Of a DNA stretch of 45,078 bases, positions 7,487 through 16,395 are shown piece by piece (the stretch's first letter is position 1; every line of letters begins with the position of its first letter). The DNA comes from UBA4877 sp002399285 (GTDB lineage: Bacteria > Bacillota > Thermoanaerobacteria > Thermoanaerobacterales > UBA4877): NCBI GenBank assembly GCA_036771835.1, contig DAIPGN010000017.1, forward strand, positions 1-45,078. Direction: 5' to 3'. The translations under genes and the position numbers were made by a program. Under the pieces are notes generated by a model. It had not been told where the DNA came from. It was given only the letters and a program-made list of their open reading frames with translations, and did not search any database.

Positions 7487-9037
7487 ATGTCTCTGGACAG
7501 AGTTACAGATGTTTTTAAGGAAAATGGGATCGATGCCTACTATGTGGGCGGCTCCGTAAGAGACGAGATCATGGGACTAAATAGTAACGATATAGATTTT
7601 GCCGTTTCAGCAAAACCGGAGGAAGTGATGAAAGCATTCGAAAAATCCGGTTTTAAGGTAGTACCTACAGGACTGAAATATGGCACTGTCACCGTACTGG
7701 ATGACGGCGCAGGTTATGAAATGACTACTTTCAGACGTGAAGAGGGTTATAGTGATTCGCGGCACCCTGATGACGTTGCTTTTGCCCAAGATATATATTC
7801 CGATCTTTCGCGGCGGGATTTTACGGTAAATGCAATTGCAAAATCACTAGACGGCAGTATAATCGATCCGTTTAAGGGAACGGACGATATTGAGAAGCGC
7901 GTTATCAGATGTGTGAACGATCCTTTCGGCAGATTGGACGAGGACGCCCTTAGAATAATGAGGGGCATAAGGCTCGCCGCTGTGCTCGATTTTGACATAG
8001 AAGAAGATACATATAAGGCTATGAAGCAGTTATCCTATAAATTGAGCGATATTTCGGCCGAGAGAATACAGGTGGAGTTTGTAAAGGCGATCATCTCGAA
8101 AAATCCGGCCAAGGCGATGGATTATTTTTTGGATACGGGCGTGTTTCATGTGATATTGCCTGAAATCGGCCAGGCCGTGGGAATGAAGCAAAACAAATAC
8201 CATGAATATACGGTTTATGAACATACGAAAAGAACAGTGACTGGGGTACCGGCGGATAAAATACTAAGGATCGCCGCATTACTGCATGATATGGGTAAAA
8301 TTTATGCCGGATCATGCCTCATCACATTGAGCGGGGTAGTGTATAAAAAAGGCGAGAAGATATTTCTGCATTCAGATAAAGAGTATATGCTGGATGGCAG
8401 GAGGTTTACGAAATATCTGAACAAAAAAGTCGTCGTTAACGGTCATTACCAGTATAACCACCCTGAAAACAGGATCATTGTGAAGCATATTGAGACGACG
8501 GATGCCGATATAGGCAAAACTGTTGACGAATCCGATGTCAAGTTTATAGGACACGAGGCTTTTTCGGAGATGATCGGCCGGGATTTTTTGAACAGACTAA
8601 AATTCGATAATGATACGAAAAATTCGGTTCTCAATCTGGTTGGGCACCATATGGATGTGATCAAATACAGGCCTTCTACGGAGTATGGCGTAAAGAAGAT
8701 CATGGTGGGTATAGGGAGGAATGATGCGCCAAGGTTCATATATTTATATAAAGCGGACGGTGATGCCAAGGGTGAAGATCATGCGGACGAGGACTGGTTT
8801 GTGGAAAAATATACGGAGTTGCTGAATGAGGATTTCCCATATAACGTAAACGAGTTAAAATGCAAAGAGCTTGGTGTTAAGATCATCGATAAATATAATA
8901 TGATCAAGGGCAGAAGTCCAAGGGAAGAAATAAAGAGGATAAAGGACGAGATTTTTGACAGGGTCCTTAAGGATAACAGTTTGAACAATGAAGAGGATAT
9001 ACTTAGGTTAGCCGAAGAGATAATAAAAGAGAATTAA
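7487..9037 (+). CDS. cca: CCA-adding tRNA nucleotidyltransferase with enlarged HD domain
   Basis: 516-residue class II nucleotidyltransferase that builds or repairs the tRNA 3' CCA end. The head domain has GGSVRD (residues ~21-26), DIDFAV with catalytic aspartates (~35-40), RRDFTVNAIA and a nucleotide-recognition region (EDALRIMRGIRLA, ~151-163). A C-terminal HD domain follows. The HD pair at ~267-268 (LLHDMGK) is separated from the next HD-domain motif FIGHE (~353) by ~85 residues, where related enzymes have ~20. The extra piece (~275-345) is beta-rich (GVVYKKGEKIFLHS, KKVVVNGHYQY, NRIIVKHIE) and looks like a small OB-fold. It lies right after tRNA-Ala/Ile; Gin follows 44 bp downstream. Confidence 0.9.
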   Translation: MSLDRVTDVFKENGIDAYYVGGSVRDEIMGLNSNDIDFAVSAKPEEVMKAFEKSGFKVVPTGLKYGTVTVLDDGAGYEMTTFRREEGYSDSRHPDDVAFAQDIYSDLSRRDFTVNAIAKSLDGSIIDPFKGTDDIEKRVIRCVNDPFGRLDEDALRIMRGIRLAAVLDFDIEEDTYKAMKQLSYKLSDISAERIQVEFVKAIISKNPAKAMDYFLDTGVFHVILPEIGQAVGMKQNKYHEYTVYEHTKRTVTGVPADKILRIAALLHDMGKIYAGSCLITLSGVVYKKGEKIFLHSDKEYMLDGRRFTKYLNKKVVVNGHYQYNHPENRIIVKHIETTDADIGKTVDESDVKFIGHEAFSEMIGRDFLNRLKFDNDTKNSVLNLVGHHMDVIKYRPSTEYGVKKIMVGIGRNDAPRFIYLYKADGDAKGEDHADEDWFVEKYTELLNEDFPYNVNELKCKELGVKIIDKYNMIKGRSPREEIKRIKDEIFDRVLKDNSLNNEEDILRLAEEIIKEN

Positions 9038-9080
9038 AAACCTCATTTTTGGAAATAATCGCCATAAAGGAGGTTCTTAT

Positions 9081-9257
9081 ATGAGCAGATGTTTTGTTTG
9101 CGGTAAAGAAACGGAGGAAGAAAATTTCCTTTTGGGCCAGACGATTTGTAGCAAGTGCCAGGATAAGATAAAAAATATCAGCGTAAAAGATCCCGATTAT
9201 GATTATTATATCGGAGTAGTAAAGCTGATGCTGCAAAATTACGTCGACAGTTTATGA
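9081..9257 (+). CDS. csfB: Gin/CsfB-type anti-sigma-G factor
   Basis: 58-residue protein with two CxxC pairs (CFVCGKE near residue 4 and ICSKCQ near residue 26) followed by DPDYDYYIGVVKLM. This matches the Gin (CsfB) family, a zinc-binding protein that holds the forespore sigma factor SigG inactive until engulfment is complete. AAGGAGG lies 8 bases before the ATG. Its presence marks the organism as a spore former. It follows cca by 44 bp and ends in a terminator, so it may be read from cca or from its own forespore promoter, which I could not identify. Confidence 0.85.
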   Translation: MSRCFVCGKETEEENFLLGQTICSKCQDKIKNISVKDPDYDYYIGVVKLMLQNYVDSL

Positions 9258-9291
9258 ATGCAATTGAATAAAGTCACTAGATCAAAATACA

Positions 9292-9318
9292 GGTTCCGCC
9301 TATGGTGGAATCTTTTTA
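9292..9318 (+). terminator. Terminator after the Gin gene
   Basis: Stem GGTTCCGCC / GGTGGAATC with a three-base loop is followed by TTTTTATTT. Confidence 0.75.
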
Positions 9319-9374
9319 TTTATGCAATTCTATGATGCGGTAATATACTTATTCAAAAAAGAGAATAAAAATGC

Positions 9375-9574
9375 TATAATGAGTGATAAAGTAAAACCGC
9401 TGAGCAGGCATGTTTAAATACGGTAAGGCATACAATGGCTCAGATATGAGAAAAGACAGTATGAGAGAACCCGAAGGATGTGACTTATTTTGCAGTATCG
9501 TAGGGCAGGATAGCGTAAGCAAATGCTGCAGGTAAAGTGGCTTACGAGTATAAAGACATATAGGAGGTATTGCA
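9375..9574 (+). promoter_or_regulatory. Promoter and long structured leader of the D-amino-acid transaminase gene
   Basis: An extended -10 (TGCTATAAT, 9372-9380) with a weak -35 (TTCAAA, 9352-9357) predicts a start near 9388, giving a ~187-base untranslated leader. The leader can form CTGAGC / GCTCAG (9400-9405 with 9438-9443) and CGTAAGC / GCTTACG (9514-9520 with 9540-9546), plus smaller stems. It lacks the T-box consensus, lysine-box or any riboswitch core I recognise. It may be a regulatory RNA of unknown class. Confidence 0.5.
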
Positions 9575-10420
9575 ATGAGCGAACTCTATTATTTAAACGG
9601 TACGGTATATGAAGAAGAACCAAAGGTATCTTCTCAGGACAGGGGATATAACTTTGGAGACGGTATATATGAAGTTGCAAAAGGTTACGATGGTAAACTT
9701 TTTGCTTTGGACGACCATGTGGAGAGGCTGTTTAAAAGCGCATCATACATAGACCTGAGACTGCCATATAGTCCCGATGAGTTCCTTAAGATAATAAATG
9801 ATTTTTACGACCAAAGCGGGAACCCGTCGGCTGTGCTGTATCTCCAGATTACACGCGGCGCCGCCTCTAGGAGCCATACGTACGGCAGAGATTTGAAGCC
9901 CGTGATATTTATGTATTCAAAGCCTGCAGAGGATAGACCTATAGAGTATTATCAAAATGGATTTAAGGTGATAACAGTGCATGACGGCAGATGGGACATG
10001 TGCCAGGCCAAGACGGTCAGTCTGCTGTATAATATCCTTGCCAAGCAGAAGGCCAAGGACGCCGGCTGCCGTGAAGCCATATTTATAAGGGATAACGGAG
10101 AGGTAACGGAGGGCGGATCATCCAATCTGTTTATAGTAAAGGATGGAATACTCAGGACCCGTCCGGCGGACAACAGGATACTCTCGGGCATTACCAGGAA
10201 ATATGTTATAAAATTAGCTAGAGAGAATGGGATAATCTTCAAAGATGAGATATTTCATAGAGAAGACCTTATGACAGCCGACGAGGTATTCATAACCGGC
10301 ACCACTACGGAAGTATCGCCGGTCGTAGAAATAGACGGTAAGGCAGTGGCTGACGGAAAACCGGGAGAAATCACTAATAAATTGATACGTTCATACCATA
10401 ATTTAACGAGGGGGCTTTAG
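9575..10420 (+). CDS. dat: D-amino-acid transaminase (class IV aminotransferase)
   Basis: 281-residue PLP enzyme interconverting D-alanine and D-glutamate with their 2-oxo acids, supplying D-Glu or D-Ala for the cell wall. The N-terminus has YYLNGTVYEEEPKVSSQDRG with the fold-type IV YNFGDGIYEV. The PLP lysine is in CQAKTVSLLYNILAKQKA near residue 145. EAIFIRDNGEVTEGGSSNLF (~170-190) and VFITGTTTEVSPV (~240) complete the family pattern. Length is typical (~280). GGAGG precedes the ATG. The gene is preceded by a long leader and ends in a hairpin. D-amino-acid specificity is inferred from similarity to Bacillus Dat. Confidence 0.88.
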   Translation: MSELYYLNGTVYEEEPKVSSQDRGYNFGDGIYEVAKGYDGKLFALDDHVERLFKSASYIDLRLPYSPDEFLKIINDFYDQSGNPSAVLYLQITRGAASRSHTYGRDLKPVIFMYSKPAEDRPIEYYQNGFKVITVHDGRWDMCQAKTVSLLYNILAKQKAKDAGCREAIFIRDNGEVTEGGSSNLFIVKDGILRTRPADNRILSGITRKYVIKLARENGIIFKDEIFHREDLMTADEVFITGTTTEVSPVVEIDGKAVADGKPGEITNKLIRSYHNLTRGL

Positions 10421-10439
10421 TACCGTAAGCCCTCTCGTT
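10405..10439 (+). terminator. Hairpin at the end of dat
   Basis: Stem AACGAGGGGGCTT / AAGCCCTCTCGTT overlaps the dat stop codon. The following bases are not a clean T-run, so termination strength is uncertain. Confidence 0.5.
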
Positions 10440-10488
10440 TGTGGATATATTTTATAGTGCCTTTTGAAAGATTAAAAGACATGGCCGT

Positions 10489-10543
10489 GAGCGGCAATAC
10501 CGGCTATTTTCCGGTTTGCCGCTCAATAATATTCATTATTGAG
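10489..10543 (+). promoter_or_regulatory. Two mutually exclusive hairpins upstream of the esterase gene
   Basis: Hairpin A (10489-10524) pairs GAGCGGCAATACCGG with CCGGTTTGCCGCTC. Hairpin B (10522-10543) pairs CTCAATAAT with ATTATTGAG. They share the CTC at 10522-10524, so only one can form completely. Hairpin B ends 3 bases before the Shine-Dalgarno AGGTGA of the next gene. Confidence 0.5.
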
Positions 10544-10559
10544 GGCAGGTGAGATTCTA

Positions 10560-11147
10560 TTGAGACTTGTTTGTTTAGGCGACAGCATGACATATGGATA
10601 TGGGGTACCGCGTTCGGAGGCCTGGCCTGCACTGGCCAAAGCTCGGACCCGGGTTGACATTATAAACTGCGGAGTCAACGGAGACACGACCGGCGGTATG
10701 CTGGCACGTTTTACGACAGACGTGCTTGCGGCGAATCCTGATGCAGTGCTCATTATGGGGGGATGGAATAATATTTTCCTAAGCGGAACGGACGGCATGG
10801 CTCGTGCAAATATCGGTTCCATGGCTAATATTGCCGCTTCATCAGGGATAACGCCGATAATAGGGATTCCATTACAGATATGCCGGCCGATAAGGAGCGA
10901 CTGGGAGTCACTGGCAGACCTTGATGTTTTAATTCCCATTTATTATAATTATGTAAAATGGTTGTGCGATTTTTGCAATGTCTTCAATTTCAGCTATATC
11001 CATTTCGATTCGGAATTTCGGCGCTTGATAATCGCTCAGGGTAAGGAACCGGCGTCATATTATCAGAACGACGGTCTTCATCCAAATAAGGAAGGGCACA
11101 AGCTTCTGGCCGAGATACTGATCCATGCTTTAAAAGCTTTTGTCTAA
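10560..11147 (+). CDS. SGNH/GDSL-family hydrolase (esterase/lipase)
   Basis: 195-residue single-domain SGNH hydrolase without signal peptide, so probably a cytoplasmic esterase or deacylase. Block I is LVCLGDSMTYGYG with the nucleophile Ser near residue 8. Block II Gly is in INCGVNGDTTGGMLARF, block III Asn in IMGGWNNIF, and block V is NDGLHPNKEGH with the catalytic Asp/His. The start is TTG 10560, with AGGTGA 7 bases upstream; a TTG at 10539 is in frame but lies inside a hairpin. Natural substrate unknown. It lies between dat and lplA on the same strand and may be co-transcribed with lplA (gap 27 bp). Confidence 0.85.
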   Translation: MRLVCLGDSMTYGYGVPRSEAWPALAKARTRVDIINCGVNGDTTGGMLARFTTDVLAANPDAVLIMGGWNNIFLSGTDGMARANIGSMANIAASSGITPIIGIPLQICRPIRSDWESLADLDVLIPIYYNYVKWLCDFCNVFNFSYIHFDSEFRRLIIAQGKEPASYYQNDGLHPNKEGHKLLAEILIHALKAFV

Positions 11148-11174
11148 TGATTCTTTGTAAAAGGAGAGACTATC

Positions 11175-12164
11175 ATGCGTTATATCGAGAGCCCCAGCGT
11201 CAACCCTTATTTTAATCTGGCTTTGGAACAGTATGTGTTCGACAGTCTTGACAACACCCAAGACTATTGTATGCTCTGGCGCAATGATAATGCCATCATC
11301 ATCGGCAAACATCAGAATACGATAGCGGAGGTGAATTCCAAATACGTCGGCGAACATGGAGTTCACGTGGTGCGCCGCCTTTCGGGCGGAGGAGCAGTTT
11401 ATCACGATCTGGGCAATGTCAACTTTACCTTTATTTCAAGCGTCGGCGATATGGGCAGTTTTGATTTTTCTTCCTTCTGCATGCCTGTCGTGAGAGCTCT
11501 GGAAAGCTTCGGAGTCCATGCGCAGGTGAGCGGCCGCAATGATATGACGATCGAGGGAAAAAAGTTTTCCGGAAATGCTCAATATGCAAAGCGTGGGCGC
11601 ATCATGCATCACGGAACCCTTATGTTCGATTCCGATCTGGATGTTATGCGACAGGCACTGGCGGCGCCGAAGGACAGAATAAATTCTATCGGTATCCGCT
11701 CGGTGGAAAGCATGGTAACCAATATCAAGCCATATATGCCGGCAGATATTACGGTAATGGAATTCATGCATAAACTTCGTGATTCGTTGGCCCAGGAATT
11801 CAATTTGGAACCATATTCATTGACTCAGGAAGATATTGATGCCGTAACAAAACTGCAAACCTCCGTATATGAAACATGGCAGTGGAATTATGGAAATTCT
11901 CCCGCCTTTGAAATTCAAAAAGAACGCCGTATCGATGGTGTGGGAAAAATACAGGTATTTATGGATGCCGACAACGGTATTCTCACCGACGTGGGGTTTT
12001 ACGGAGACTATTTTGGCAGCAGAGATACCGATGACTTAAAGCAACTCCTGACCGGGCGTATGTTTGAAGAATCATCTCTCAGGGGAGCACTTGCAAATGT
12101 AGATATCAGTGATTATTTTAACAATCTTGATCTGGATACGCTCATTTCCATTCTTATGCAGTGA
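11175..12164 (+). CDS. lplA: Lipoate-protein ligase A
   Basis: 329-residue enzyme that activates free lipoate with ATP and attaches it to E2 or GcvH lipoyl domains. The N-terminal BPL/LplA catalytic fold shows NPYFNLALEQYVFDSL (~8-23), IIIGKHQNTIAEVN (~45-58), VRRLSGGGAVYHDLGNVNFTFI (~68-90) and the conserved lysine region KKFSGNAQY (~127). A C-terminal accessory domain (~245-329) is present, so this is the full-length form. AAAGGAGAG precedes the ATG. No lipoylated enzyme complex is encoded nearby. Confidence 0.92.
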   Translation: MRYIESPSVNPYFNLALEQYVFDSLDNTQDYCMLWRNDNAIIIGKHQNTIAEVNSKYVGEHGVHVVRRLSGGGAVYHDLGNVNFTFISSVGDMGSFDFSSFCMPVVRALESFGVHAQVSGRNDMTIEGKKFSGNAQYAKRGRIMHHGTLMFDSDLDVMRQALAAPKDRINSIGIRSVESMVTNIKPYMPADITVMEFMHKLRDSLAQEFNLEPYSLTQEDIDAVTKLQTSVYETWQWNYGNSPAFEIQKERRIDGVGKIQVFMDADNGILTDVGFYGDYFGSRDTDDLKQLLTGRMFEESSLRGALANVDISDYFNNLDLDTLISILMQ

Positions 12165-12472
12165 AGACGGCATATGGACGGAACCGATATAGTACATGTG
12201 GTTGTAGGTATTCCCGATAGGATGAATGTTGGGTTGGCTTCGGTCAGCCTGTTCCGTTTCTATGTATATGAGCTGAGGTTTCCTGTATAAGATTAATTTT
12301 AAAAAGATATTGACAGACATCCAACATTAGAATATAATGATTTTAGTTCATAAGGATATAATGTTATAACATTTAAAAGTTACCTTAAATGGTTTAATGA
12401 TATTGAGAATGCAGATTGTTACAAGTGCGATATTTTCCCATTATCTTGAATAAATGAATAGGAGTAATGTTT
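12165..12472. other. Intergenic region before the mannoside locus
   Basis: About 300 bp without a coding frame. The only clear signals are the consensus promoter at 12310-12338 and AGGAG before the GntR gene; the ~115-base leader between them is AT-rich with no obvious hairpin or operator palindrome. Confidence 0.6.
12310..12338 (+). promoter_or_regulatory. Consensus promoter upstream of the GntR regulator
   Basis: TTGACA at 12310-12315 and TATAAT at 12333-12338 with a 17 bp spacer. It precedes the regulator by ~130 bp and could drive the whole mannoside locus. Confidence 0.85.
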
Positions 12473-13189
12473 GTGGATATTAACAAATTACCTCTATATG
12501 CAAAAATTTTTGATGACCTGCGCTTTAAAATATATACAAACGAATGGAAGGCCGACGAACAGATCCCCACGGAGATGGAACTGTGCGATATTTATAATGT
12601 AAGCCGTATTACTGTGAGGAAGGCTATCGACCTTCTTGTACAGGAGGGGCTGTTATACCGTAAACGTGCCATCGGCACATTTGTGCGGGGGACTCATGAG
12701 CAGGGAAATTTAATTCCTGTTAAGGGTTTTACCCAAGAGATGTCCGACCTTGGAAAAGAAGCGCATACTATAAATGCCATCATTCGGAAAATACCGGCCA
12801 ACAGGAAAATAGCCAACTGTTTAAATATAGATAAAGATACCCAAGTTATGAACCTGAGGAGAGTTTTTGGTATTTATGACAGTGCATTTGCCTTTTTCGA
12901 TACATTTTTCGTGTGTAATGAAAACTATTCTCTAAACAGTGAAGACTATTACGGTTCATTTTATAAATATTTGAGTACGTTTGGAATAATAGTGAATTCG
13001 ATCAATGAATACGTTGAAGCTATACTTCCTGATGAAGGATTGATGAAAATTTTAAAGATCACCAAATACACGCCCATTTTGAAGCGCGTTAGATCTACGA
13101 AAGAAATGGGGAAAACTTTTCGGGAATATTCCGAGTGTTTTTATATCGGAAGCGAGTATAGGTATTATATAAATAATGAGGGTAACTAA
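12473..13189 (+). CDS. GntR-family regulator, HutC/UTRA subfamily
   Basis: ~238-residue transcription factor. The N-terminal winged helix (PLYAKIFDDLRFKIYTNEWKADEQIPTEMELCDIY followed by VSRITVRKAIDLLVQEG, residues ~5-60) is followed by a UTRA ligand-binding domain (~90-235). This type usually represses an adjacent catabolic operon and is released by a phosphorylated sugar. It stands directly before a GH38 mannosidase and a fructose-type PTS, the same combination as E. coli mngR with mngA/mngB, so a mannosyl-glycerate phosphate is a reasonable inducer guess. AGGAG is 2 bases from ATG 12467 but 8 bases from GTG 12473; the GTG is preferred. Confidence 0.85.
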   Translation: MDINKLPLYAKIFDDLRFKIYTNEWKADEQIPTEMELCDIYNVSRITVRKAIDLLVQEGLLYRKRAIGTFVRGTHEQGNLIPVKGFTQEMSDLGKEAHTINAIIRKIPANRKIANCLNIDKDTQVMNLRRVFGIYDSAFAFFDTFFVCNENYSLNSEDYYGSFYKYLSTFGIIVNSINEYVEAILPDEGLMKILKITKYTPILKRVRSTKEMGKTFREYSECFYIGSEYRYYINNEGN

Positions 13190-13379
13190 TATATATTTAA
13201 GAAATGCATTGATATCTTTATAGATTATAATGTCATGACATTATAATCTTAGATGTTGTCAAATAATCTTAAAATTTGAGTTTAAACTCAGCAACTCATT
13301 AATGGAATAAAAGTGGTGAAAATACACAACATATTTTAAATAGATCATCAAAGAAACTATTACAAAAGGAGGGGAGAAA

Positions 13380-16046
13380 ATGCCAAAAAAAATTGCTCAT
13401 TGTATTCATCATACTCATTGGGATCTGATATGGTATTTTACTGCTCAAGATGCTGCCGTACAGTTTGCTTACAACATGAAAGAAATGCTGAGGGGGTTTC
13501 GCGAGGGCAGAATTGTAAATTTCTTTATGGATGGTCAGACTGCGCCGATCGATGAATATTTAAACATGCATCCGGAAGATGAATCATATATAAAGCAGCT
13601 CGTTAGCAGCGGAAAGCTTATTATAGGGCCATTTAATTCCCAGCTTGACAGTTTTATTTCAAGCGGAGAGTCAGTCGTCAATAATTTGAGGCTGGGTATG
13701 AAAACTGCGAGGAAGCTTGGACATATATCAAAAATAGCTTATTTGCCGGATTCATTTGGACACTCTTATGATTATCCCAAGATATTCAATAAATTTGGCA
13801 TCGAGGATTTTGTCATAACAAGGGGAGTTGGCGACTCATACGGGCTTGGCAGCGAATTTTACATGGAATCGAATGACGGCGGCAAACTTTTGGTCTGCAC
13901 TATGCTTTCTGGATATGGATATGGCTGTTATGCATTTAAAGAGGGAACTCTATTTGAAGAAAAAGCTAAGGATTACAATGGAATAAGTGTCAAGGACTTA
14001 ATAGATCGTCTTTTGAAATTCTCTACCGTTGAAAATGAATTTGTGTTCCCGCTGGGATTTGATCAGAACCCCGCGATCTTTGATATTCCTGAAAAAATAG
14101 ATTTTTATAATAAGGAGCAGGATGATATTGAGTTTAAGCTTACTACATGGGAAGACTTTTGCAGGCATGTAAGAGAAAAGGGCAAAAATCTAAAAATTCA
14201 TAGGAGCGAACTCTTTTCAACACAATATCATAGGGTCCATAAGTCCATATTTTCCGCGAGAGCAGATATAAAAGGGCTTCAGGACAAATGCGAAAGGGTA
14301 CTTACCTATGAGCTGCAGCCATTGATGTCGATGCTGGATTCGTTAGGCATAGAATATGATCATGGGCTTATTGACAGGGCATGGGAAAACCTTGTTAAAT
14401 GCCAGACACATTCTTCTGCCAATCTTACGGATGAAACCAATAATTATATAGAAAGAGAAACCAAAAATGCTTTAAATCTCGCTGATTCTGCAAAAGTTTA
14501 TTTGATGAAGCTTGTCTCCATTTCGCTGGAGAAAGGCAAAGAGGGATCTTATCCTCTGGTTGTATTCAATACATTGCCTCACAGCAGGAAAATGATCAGC
14601 CAGGTAAAGATCCTCACCAAAATGCCATACTTTAAAATATTGGATGAAAATGGAAAAGAGCTATCCTATACGGTCGTAAACAGCACAAAGAAAAATTGTG
14701 GTGTGCTCCGCAAAGATGCGGAACTCATCGACAGCAGTAAATTTTATTATGAAACGGACATTGTTTTAGAGACAAGTGAATTTAATGGTATCTCATATAA
14801 GACCTATGATGTGATCGAGATGGAGGACGCTGATTTTGATATATTCTCACGATACGATCGCTTTATAGAGAATGACAGATATAAGATATATCGGAATCAA
14901 GACGGTATCGTTATTCATAATAAGAAGCTTGGTTTAAAAATCGAAAGGGCAATTTATATAGAAGAGTCGGGAGACGAAGGGGACAGCTTCGACTACTCAT
15001 ATCCTGATCACGACCTTATTATAAAGGATTATTTGGATAGTTCTTCTGTTGAGTATAGCGTTTCAAAAGAAATAAGCATGATGAGGATCAAAGGTAAAAT
15101 GATGATACCATCCGATCTGACAAGACGCAGAGACAAGATATGTGATATGGAGATGCCATACTCTATACAAATAGTTTTAAAGAAAGACAGTGATATTATC
15201 GAAATAAGCGGCGAGATGGATAACAAGTCTGAGCAGCATCGCGTAAGACTTGTATTCAGGGGTACGGATAAAAACGAATACTCCTATGCCGGAACGCAAT
15301 ACGGATATATAAAGAGAGAAACAAATCCCAAAGAGCTTGAAATCTGGAGGGAAGAAAATTGGTTTGAGGAACCCAGTCCGACTTTTCCTCTTTTAAACCA
15401 TGTATCCATGATAAATAAAAACTATACGCAAAGTGTTTTTACAAGGAGCAGTAAAGAGTATGAGTTTATAGGGAATGATTTTTCCGATGTGGCAATTACC
15501 ATTTTCCGCTCATATGGAGCACTGGGGTATCCCGATCTGAACAGACGTCCGGGAAGACCGAGCGGGCTGGATTATATGGTGTTTAATACTCCTGAAAGTC
15601 AAATGAAGAAGAAAAATAAATTTGAGATCGCTCTTTATTTTGACAAAGAGTTCGATGCCAACAGGATCACAAATTCCTACATCGAGTATGCCTGTGACGA
15701 CTTGTATTACCAGAAGCAGGATTTTGATAAATCCATCGACCCCATTTCCTACTTCCCAACAAATCCTCTGGAAAGGCCTTTGCCGCGAACGTATGAATTT
15801 TTAGAGGTGAGAGATTTTGACGGGAGTTTTGGGACGATCGTGAAATCCGATATTTCCGAAGCCTATATTCTGAGGATCTATAATAATAAAAATAGCTCTT
15901 CAAGCGGAGGTGAACTTAAGGGCTGCAGTGACGGCAAGAAAATCTATATTACGGATATGCTTGACGAATCGGAAACAGCCGAGGTATCCGGGAAGCTTCC
16001 CGATATGAATACCGGTGAATTGAGGATCATTAAAATTAAAAAATGA
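13380..16046 (+). CDS. mngB: GH38 alpha-mannosidase (MngB-like)
   Basis: 888-residue retaining alpha-mannosidase. The metal-binding motif HHTHWDLIW lies at residues 10-18, and the nucleophile Asp124 is in YLPDSFGHS. Further N-terminal family blocks include ITRGVGDSYG. The central helical and C-terminal beta domains are present and the length matches bacterial GH38 enzymes. There is no signal peptide, so it acts in the cytoplasm on an imported, probably phosphorylated mannoside. It is followed at 16 bp by PTS IIB, then IIC and IIA, parallel to E. coli mngA/mngB for 2-O-mannosylglycerate; the exact substrate is inferred from that context. AAGGAGGGG precedes the ATG. Confidence 0.88.
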   Translation: MPKKIAHCIHHTHWDLIWYFTAQDAAVQFAYNMKEMLRGFREGRIVNFFMDGQTAPIDEYLNMHPEDESYIKQLVSSGKLIIGPFNSQLDSFISSGESVVNNLRLGMKTARKLGHISKIAYLPDSFGHSYDYPKIFNKFGIEDFVITRGVGDSYGLGSEFYMESNDGGKLLVCTMLSGYGYGCYAFKEGTLFEEKAKDYNGISVKDLIDRLLKFSTVENEFVFPLGFDQNPAIFDIPEKIDFYNKEQDDIEFKLTTWEDFCRHVREKGKNLKIHRSELFSTQYHRVHKSIFSARADIKGLQDKCERVLTYELQPLMSMLDSLGIEYDHGLIDRAWENLVKCQTHSSANLTDETNNYIERETKNALNLADSAKVYLMKLVSISLEKGKEGSYPLVVFNTLPHSRKMISQVKILTKMPYFKILDENGKELSYTVVNSTKKNCGVLRKDAELIDSSKFYYETDIVLETSEFNGISYKTYDVIEMEDADFDIFSRYDRFIENDRYKIYRNQDGIVIHNKKLGLKIERAIYIEESGDEGDSFDYSYPDHDLIIKDYLDSSSVEYSVSKEISMMRIKGKMMIPSDLTRRRDKICDMEMPYSIQIVLKKDSDIIEISGEMDNKSEQHRVRLVFRGTDKNEYSYAGTQYGYIKRETNPKELEIWREENWFEEPSPTFPLLNHVSMINKNYTQSVFTRSSKEYEFIGNDFSDVAITIFRSYGALGYPDLNRRPGRPSGLDYMVFNTPESQMKKKNKFEIALYFDKEFDANRITNSYIEYACDDLYYQKQDFDKSIDPISYFPTNPLERPLPRTYEFLEVRDFDGSFGTIVKSDISEAYILRIYNNKNSSSSGGELKGCSDGKKIYITDMLDESETAEVSGKLPDMNTGELRIIKIKK

Positions 16047-16062
16047 ATGGGAGGTAACTGCT

Positions 16063-16392
16063 TTGAAGAAAATTATTGGCGTTTGTGCGTGTCCTGCCGG
16101 AATTGCCCATACCTATATGGCTGCCGAAAGCTTGGAGAAATATGCAAAAAAGGCGGGATATCAAGTGAAAATCGAGACTAATGGTGCGGGAGGTGTGGAA
16201 AATCGCCTTAGTGAAGATGATATCAAGAATGCCGATGTCGTTATTATTGCAGCCGATACTACGGTAGAAACAGATAGGTTTATAGGAAAACCTCTTATAG
16301 AAGCATCTGTCACAGAGGCAATAAGAAATGTAGGCAATATTTTTAAGAAAATAGAAAACAATGATGTTGAAATTTTTAAAGGGGGTAAGTAG
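16063..16392 (+). CDS. PTS fructose-type EIIB component
   Basis: 109-residue stand-alone EIIB of the fructose/mannitol family. The phosphorylated cysteine is Cys10 in VCACPAGIAHTYMAAESLEK. It passes phosphate from EIIA to the sugar bound by EIIC. It starts at TTG 16063 with GGGAGGT 7 bases upstream. It lies between the mannosidase (16 bp) and EIIC (3 bp), clearly one operon. In E. coli the equivalent MngA is a fused EIIABC; here the three parts are separate genes. Confidence 0.9.
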   Translation: MKKIIGVCACPAGIAHTYMAAESLEKYAKKAGYQVKIETNGAGGVENRLSEDDIKNADVVIIAADTTVETDRFIGKPLIEASVTEAIRNVGNIFKKIENNDVEIFKGGK

Positions 16393-16395
16393 AAT

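Noticed and set aside
9375..9574. T-box leader upstream of dat
   Set aside because: No T-box consensus (GGTGGAACCGCG type) and no antiterminator arrangement; kept only as an unknown leader.
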